In this document: in pieces, positions 7,821-9,141 of the stretch
Layout: the number at the start of each line of letters is the position of its first letter
Numbering within the stretch: position 1 is the first letter of the stretch
DNA from: Gammaproteobacteria bacterium
GTDB lineage: Bacteria; Pseudomonadota; Gammaproteobacteria; Chromatiales; Sedimenticolaceae
Length of the DNA: 9,141 nt
Assembly (NCBI GenBank): GCA_020445165.1
Contig: JAGRHE010000110.1
Coordinates: 1 to 9,141 of the forward strand
Direction of reading: 5' to 3'
The notes under the pieces: generated by a model
Told to the model about the DNA's origin: nothing
The model's input: the letters and a program-made list of their open reading frames with translations, nothing else
The model's database searches: none
Position numbers and translations under genes: made by a program

Positions 7821-8555
7821 GTGAGACAGCCGAGAATGACATTTGGAAAACAACTTTCTTGCAACATCCTGCTGCTGGCACTTGCGCTCGGATTCAGCGT
7901 CAACGCGCACGCCGGGAGCATCCGCGTGTCACAGGAGTCCTCCGCCGGGGCTGGGGACTTCGACGCCAACGTGCTCGGCACGATCGATCCATTCGTGACA
8001 GCTTTGACCACGGCCAACTACTACCAGTACGGCAACCCTGATGCAGCGAGCTACAACGGTCAGTTGAATGGCGGGCCGAACGCGGTGTCATCGCAGTCGA
8101 TGGCGTTCTTCGTCGATGCCGGCGATGGGCTCTCGCTGGTCGTCGTACACGACAACCCCAACGACGGCTCGGGTGGTAATACCCAGACGCGCTGGAACCT
8201 CAGCGGTGATACCGCTGCCGTCGTCGTCGAGGACGACCCGGGCGAACCGACCACGGTATCCGGTGGGGGCACCCAGTTCGACAGTTCGAAGAACTGGCTC
8301 GCCTGTTGCACCGACGGCTACGCCATCGGTTCACTTGACGGGATGTGGGAACTGTTCGGCCAGTTCCTTACCTCGCCGAACGGAATCAACAGCTGGGCCG
8401 TCATTGACAGCGATGGCTCATCGACGAGTCTTGTCCTCGATGCTGGTCGCCGAGTACGCTTCGACCTCGTCGCCGATGTGCCGGTGCCAGCGCCGCTGGC
8501 TCTGCTTGGCCTGGGACTGATCGGACTTGTCTGCCAGCGGAGCAAGCGGTCCTGA
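7821..8555 (+). CDS. Exported protein with PEP-CTERM-like (VPAP) sorting signal
   Basis: A 244-residue exported protein. The GTG start at 7821 is preceded by AGGG with a 6-nt spacer; the later ATG at 7836 has no such site and the frame extends upstream only without a ribosome-binding site. Residues 1-31 form a signal peptide with basic n-region, hydrophobic core ILLLALALGF and cleavage site after AHA. The mature part is acidic and rich in Gly, Asp, Ser and Asn, with an adjacent cysteine pair at 162-163, and resembles no enzyme I know. The C-terminal tail carries VPVPAP at 220-225, a hydrophobic helix at 226-237 and the basic end QRSKRS. This is the tripartite PEP-CTERM layout, recognised by exosortase, with PAP instead of PEP. 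Such proteins are sorted to the surface or the exopolysaccharide matrix. The molecular role is unknown. It is monocistronic, between a sigma-54 promoter and a strong terminator. Confidence 0.85.
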   Translation: MRQPRMTFGKQLSCNILLLALALGFSVNAHAGSIRVSQESSAGAGDFDANVLGTIDPFVTALTTANYYQYGNPDAASYNGQLNGGPNAVSSQSMAFFVDAGDGLSLVVVHDNPNDGSGGNTQTRWNLSGDTAAVVVEDDPGEPTTVSGGGTQFDSSKNWLACCTDGYAIGSLDGMWELFGQFLTSPNGINSWAVIDSDGSSTSLVLDAGRRVRFDLVADVPVPAPLALLGLGLIGLVCQRSKRS

Positions 8556-8587
8556 AATGGCGTAAGACCATTGATTGAACCGCTTAC

Positions 8588-8615
8588 GGAACCCGCTTCG
8601 GCGGGTTTCGTTTTG
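8588..8615 (+). terminator. Rho-independent terminator of the PEP-CTERM-like gene
   Basis: AACCCGC (8590-8596), a stable TTCG tetraloop, and GCGGGTT (8601-8607) form a perfect 7-bp stem extendable by two more pairs, followed by TCGTTTTG. It lies 32 bp after the stop codon. Confidence 0.88.
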
Positions 8616-8816
8616 CTCAGTTGGTGACAGACCGTACTCGCCTGTCGCCACGCCTGGGCTGCACGTTGCTGAACGCATTTGCTTCGGCGCTATAGTGCAG
8701 CCTCGCTCGGCCCGGTTGGCCGGCTCATGTTTGTACTACAGTTTCGAATCCTGTGGCATCAAAAAGGCCGGATCAAATGACCGCCGATTGCTTACGCATT
8801 TGGCCAATGAGTTGAT
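8616..8816. other. Intergenic region between terminator and tRNA fragment
   Basis: No gene is recognisable in these 200 bp. They hold a weak sigma-70-like pair (TTGCTG 8666-8671, TATAGT 8691-8696, 19-bp spacer), a GC hairpin CGGCC-CGGTT-GGCCG at 8708-8722, and a degenerate tRNA T-arm-like segment at 8738-8754 on the plus strand. Confidence 0.4.
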
Positions 8817-8863
8817 TGGTGGGCGCGGCTGGGTTCGAACCAGCGACCCCTGCCGTGTGAAGG
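8817..8863 (-). other. 3' fragment of tRNA-Val(CAC), integration attachment site
   Basis: Read on the minus strand, this is the 3' part of a tRNA gene: two bases of the anticodon stem (8863-8862), anticodon loop TTCACAC with anticodon CAC (valine), stem GGCAG, variable region GGGTC, T-stem GCTGG, loop TTCGAAC, T-stem CCAGC, acceptor strand CGCGCCC, discriminator A and encoded CCA (8819-8817). The T-stem is perfect. The 5' half is missing: the bases beyond 8863 do not pair with GGCAG, and no matching acceptor strand (GGGCGCG) or D-arm occurs nearby. This is the footprint of site-specific integration at a tRNA 3' end, and an integrase gene starts 124 bp away. The intact tRNA should be at the other end of the element, outside this window. 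Confidence 0.85.
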
Positions 8864-8986
8864 AAAATTTACCGCTTTTCAAATCAACGCCTTGCGCGAT
8901 AAGCCTTTGTTTTCTGGTTAATTGTTATAAACTGCAATTAACGGCAATGAATGCCAACAATTTACCAGAAATTTACAGAGGCCCAA
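8864..8986. other. AT-rich integrase promoter and probable attachment-site arm
   Basis: Composition changes abruptly at the tRNA break. The segment contains AATTTACC at 8866-8873 and 8959-8966 and AATTTACA at 8970-8977, the last two 11 bp apart on the same face of the helix. It also has a perfect inverted repeat GTTAATTG (8917-8924) / CAATTAAC (8935-8942) with a 10-bp spacer. The repeats are candidates for integrase arm-type or excisionase sites and the inverted repeat for an operator around the integrase promoter (TATAAA at 8926-8931). These roles are inferred. Confidence 0.5.
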
Positions 8987-9141
8987 ATGAGCGCGACCAC
9001 TGCCGAAACGAGGACCTACATTCGCCGGCCGCCGATCCTCAATAATCGCGATGCCGAGAAGGCGAAACCCGAGGCCAAGCCCTACCAGCGCAAGGTGCCC
9101 GAGGCCCCCGGCCTGGTGTTGCGGATTCAGCCGAACGGCAC
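8987..9141 (+). CDS. Tyrosine-type site-specific integrase, N-terminal part only
   Basis: The first 51 full codons are present and the gene runs off the window. The ATG at 8987 has AGAGG five bases upstream (8977-8981). The segment AKPEAKPYQRKVPEAPGLVL (residues 26-45), continuing RIQPNG, matches the N-terminal arm-type DNA-binding domain (DUF4102-like) of integrases of the P4/CP4-57 kind. These typically read AKP..KPYKL.D..GLYL.V.P.G. The catalytic Arg-His-Arg-Tyr domain would lie outside. Its position beside a truncated tRNA gene supports the call. It reads away from the junction into the element. Confidence 0.8.
   Translation, partial: MSATTAETRTYIRRPPILNNRDAEKAKPEAKPYQRKVPEAPGLVLRIQPNG

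Noticed and set aside
7464..7910. Minus-strand open frame of 148 codons
   Set aside because: It runs antisense across the sigma-54 promoter and the signal peptide of the PEP-CTERM-like gene and shows no family features.
8666..8696. TTGCTG...TATAGT as a sigma-70 promoter
   Set aside because: The 19-bp spacer is long and no gene follows before the tRNA fragment, so it is mentioned only within the intergenic entry.
8575..9045. Plus-strand open frame of 156 codons containing GWVRTSDPCRV
   Set aside because: That peptide is the typical translation of the antisense of a tRNA 3' half; the frame crosses a terminator and the tRNA fragment and overlaps the integrase start.
1..9141. CRISPR array, insertion sequence or rRNA
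   Set aside because: No regularly spaced repeats, transposase-like product or rRNA segment was seen on either strand.

Overview
The window looks like chromosomal DNA from a GC-rich gammaproteobacterium, possibly a sulfur-oxidising or otherwise redox-versatile one. The hints are a large pyruvate:ferredoxin-type oxidoreductase, an RnfB-like iron-sulfur protein, a PEP-CTERM-type exported protein and a cytoplasmic alpha-amylase-family enzyme. The lineage is inferred from gene content and protein flavour; no marker gene is present.

Layout. Positions 1-4624 hold two genes on the minus strand. A membrane-anchored RnfB-like polyferredoxin (4624-3746) is followed after 109 bp by a very large 2-oxoacid:acceptor oxidoreductase (3636 running off the window at 1). 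The oxidoreductase has the PFOR domain order, with expanded linkers around its iron-sulfur and TPP domains. Together they look like a redox module: the oxidoreductase decarboxylates a 2-oxoacid and the RnfB-like protein may carry the low-potential electrons to or from the membrane. Long plus-strand open frames opposite the oxidoreductase are shadows of its GC-rich codons.

A 574-bp divergent intergenic region precedes a plus-strand GH13 alpha-amylase-family gene (5199-7127) with all catalytic residues intact. About 690 bp with no recognisable gene follows. This stretch holds nested inverted repeats and ends in a good sigma-54 promoter (7682-7696) upstream of a secreted protein with a PEP-CTERM-like tail of the VPAP variant (7821-8555). 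A clean rho-independent terminator closes that gene.

The right end is the edge of an integrated element. A 47-nt 3' fragment of a tRNA-Val(CAC) gene lies on the minus strand at 8817-8863. It breaks off inside the anticodon stem, where sequence turns AT-rich. It is followed by repeated AATTTAC motifs, an 8-bp inverted repeat, and the start of a tyrosine-integrase gene (8987 to window end) reading into the element. Host chromosome therefore lies to the left of about 8863 and a tRNA-targeting genomic island or prophage to the right.
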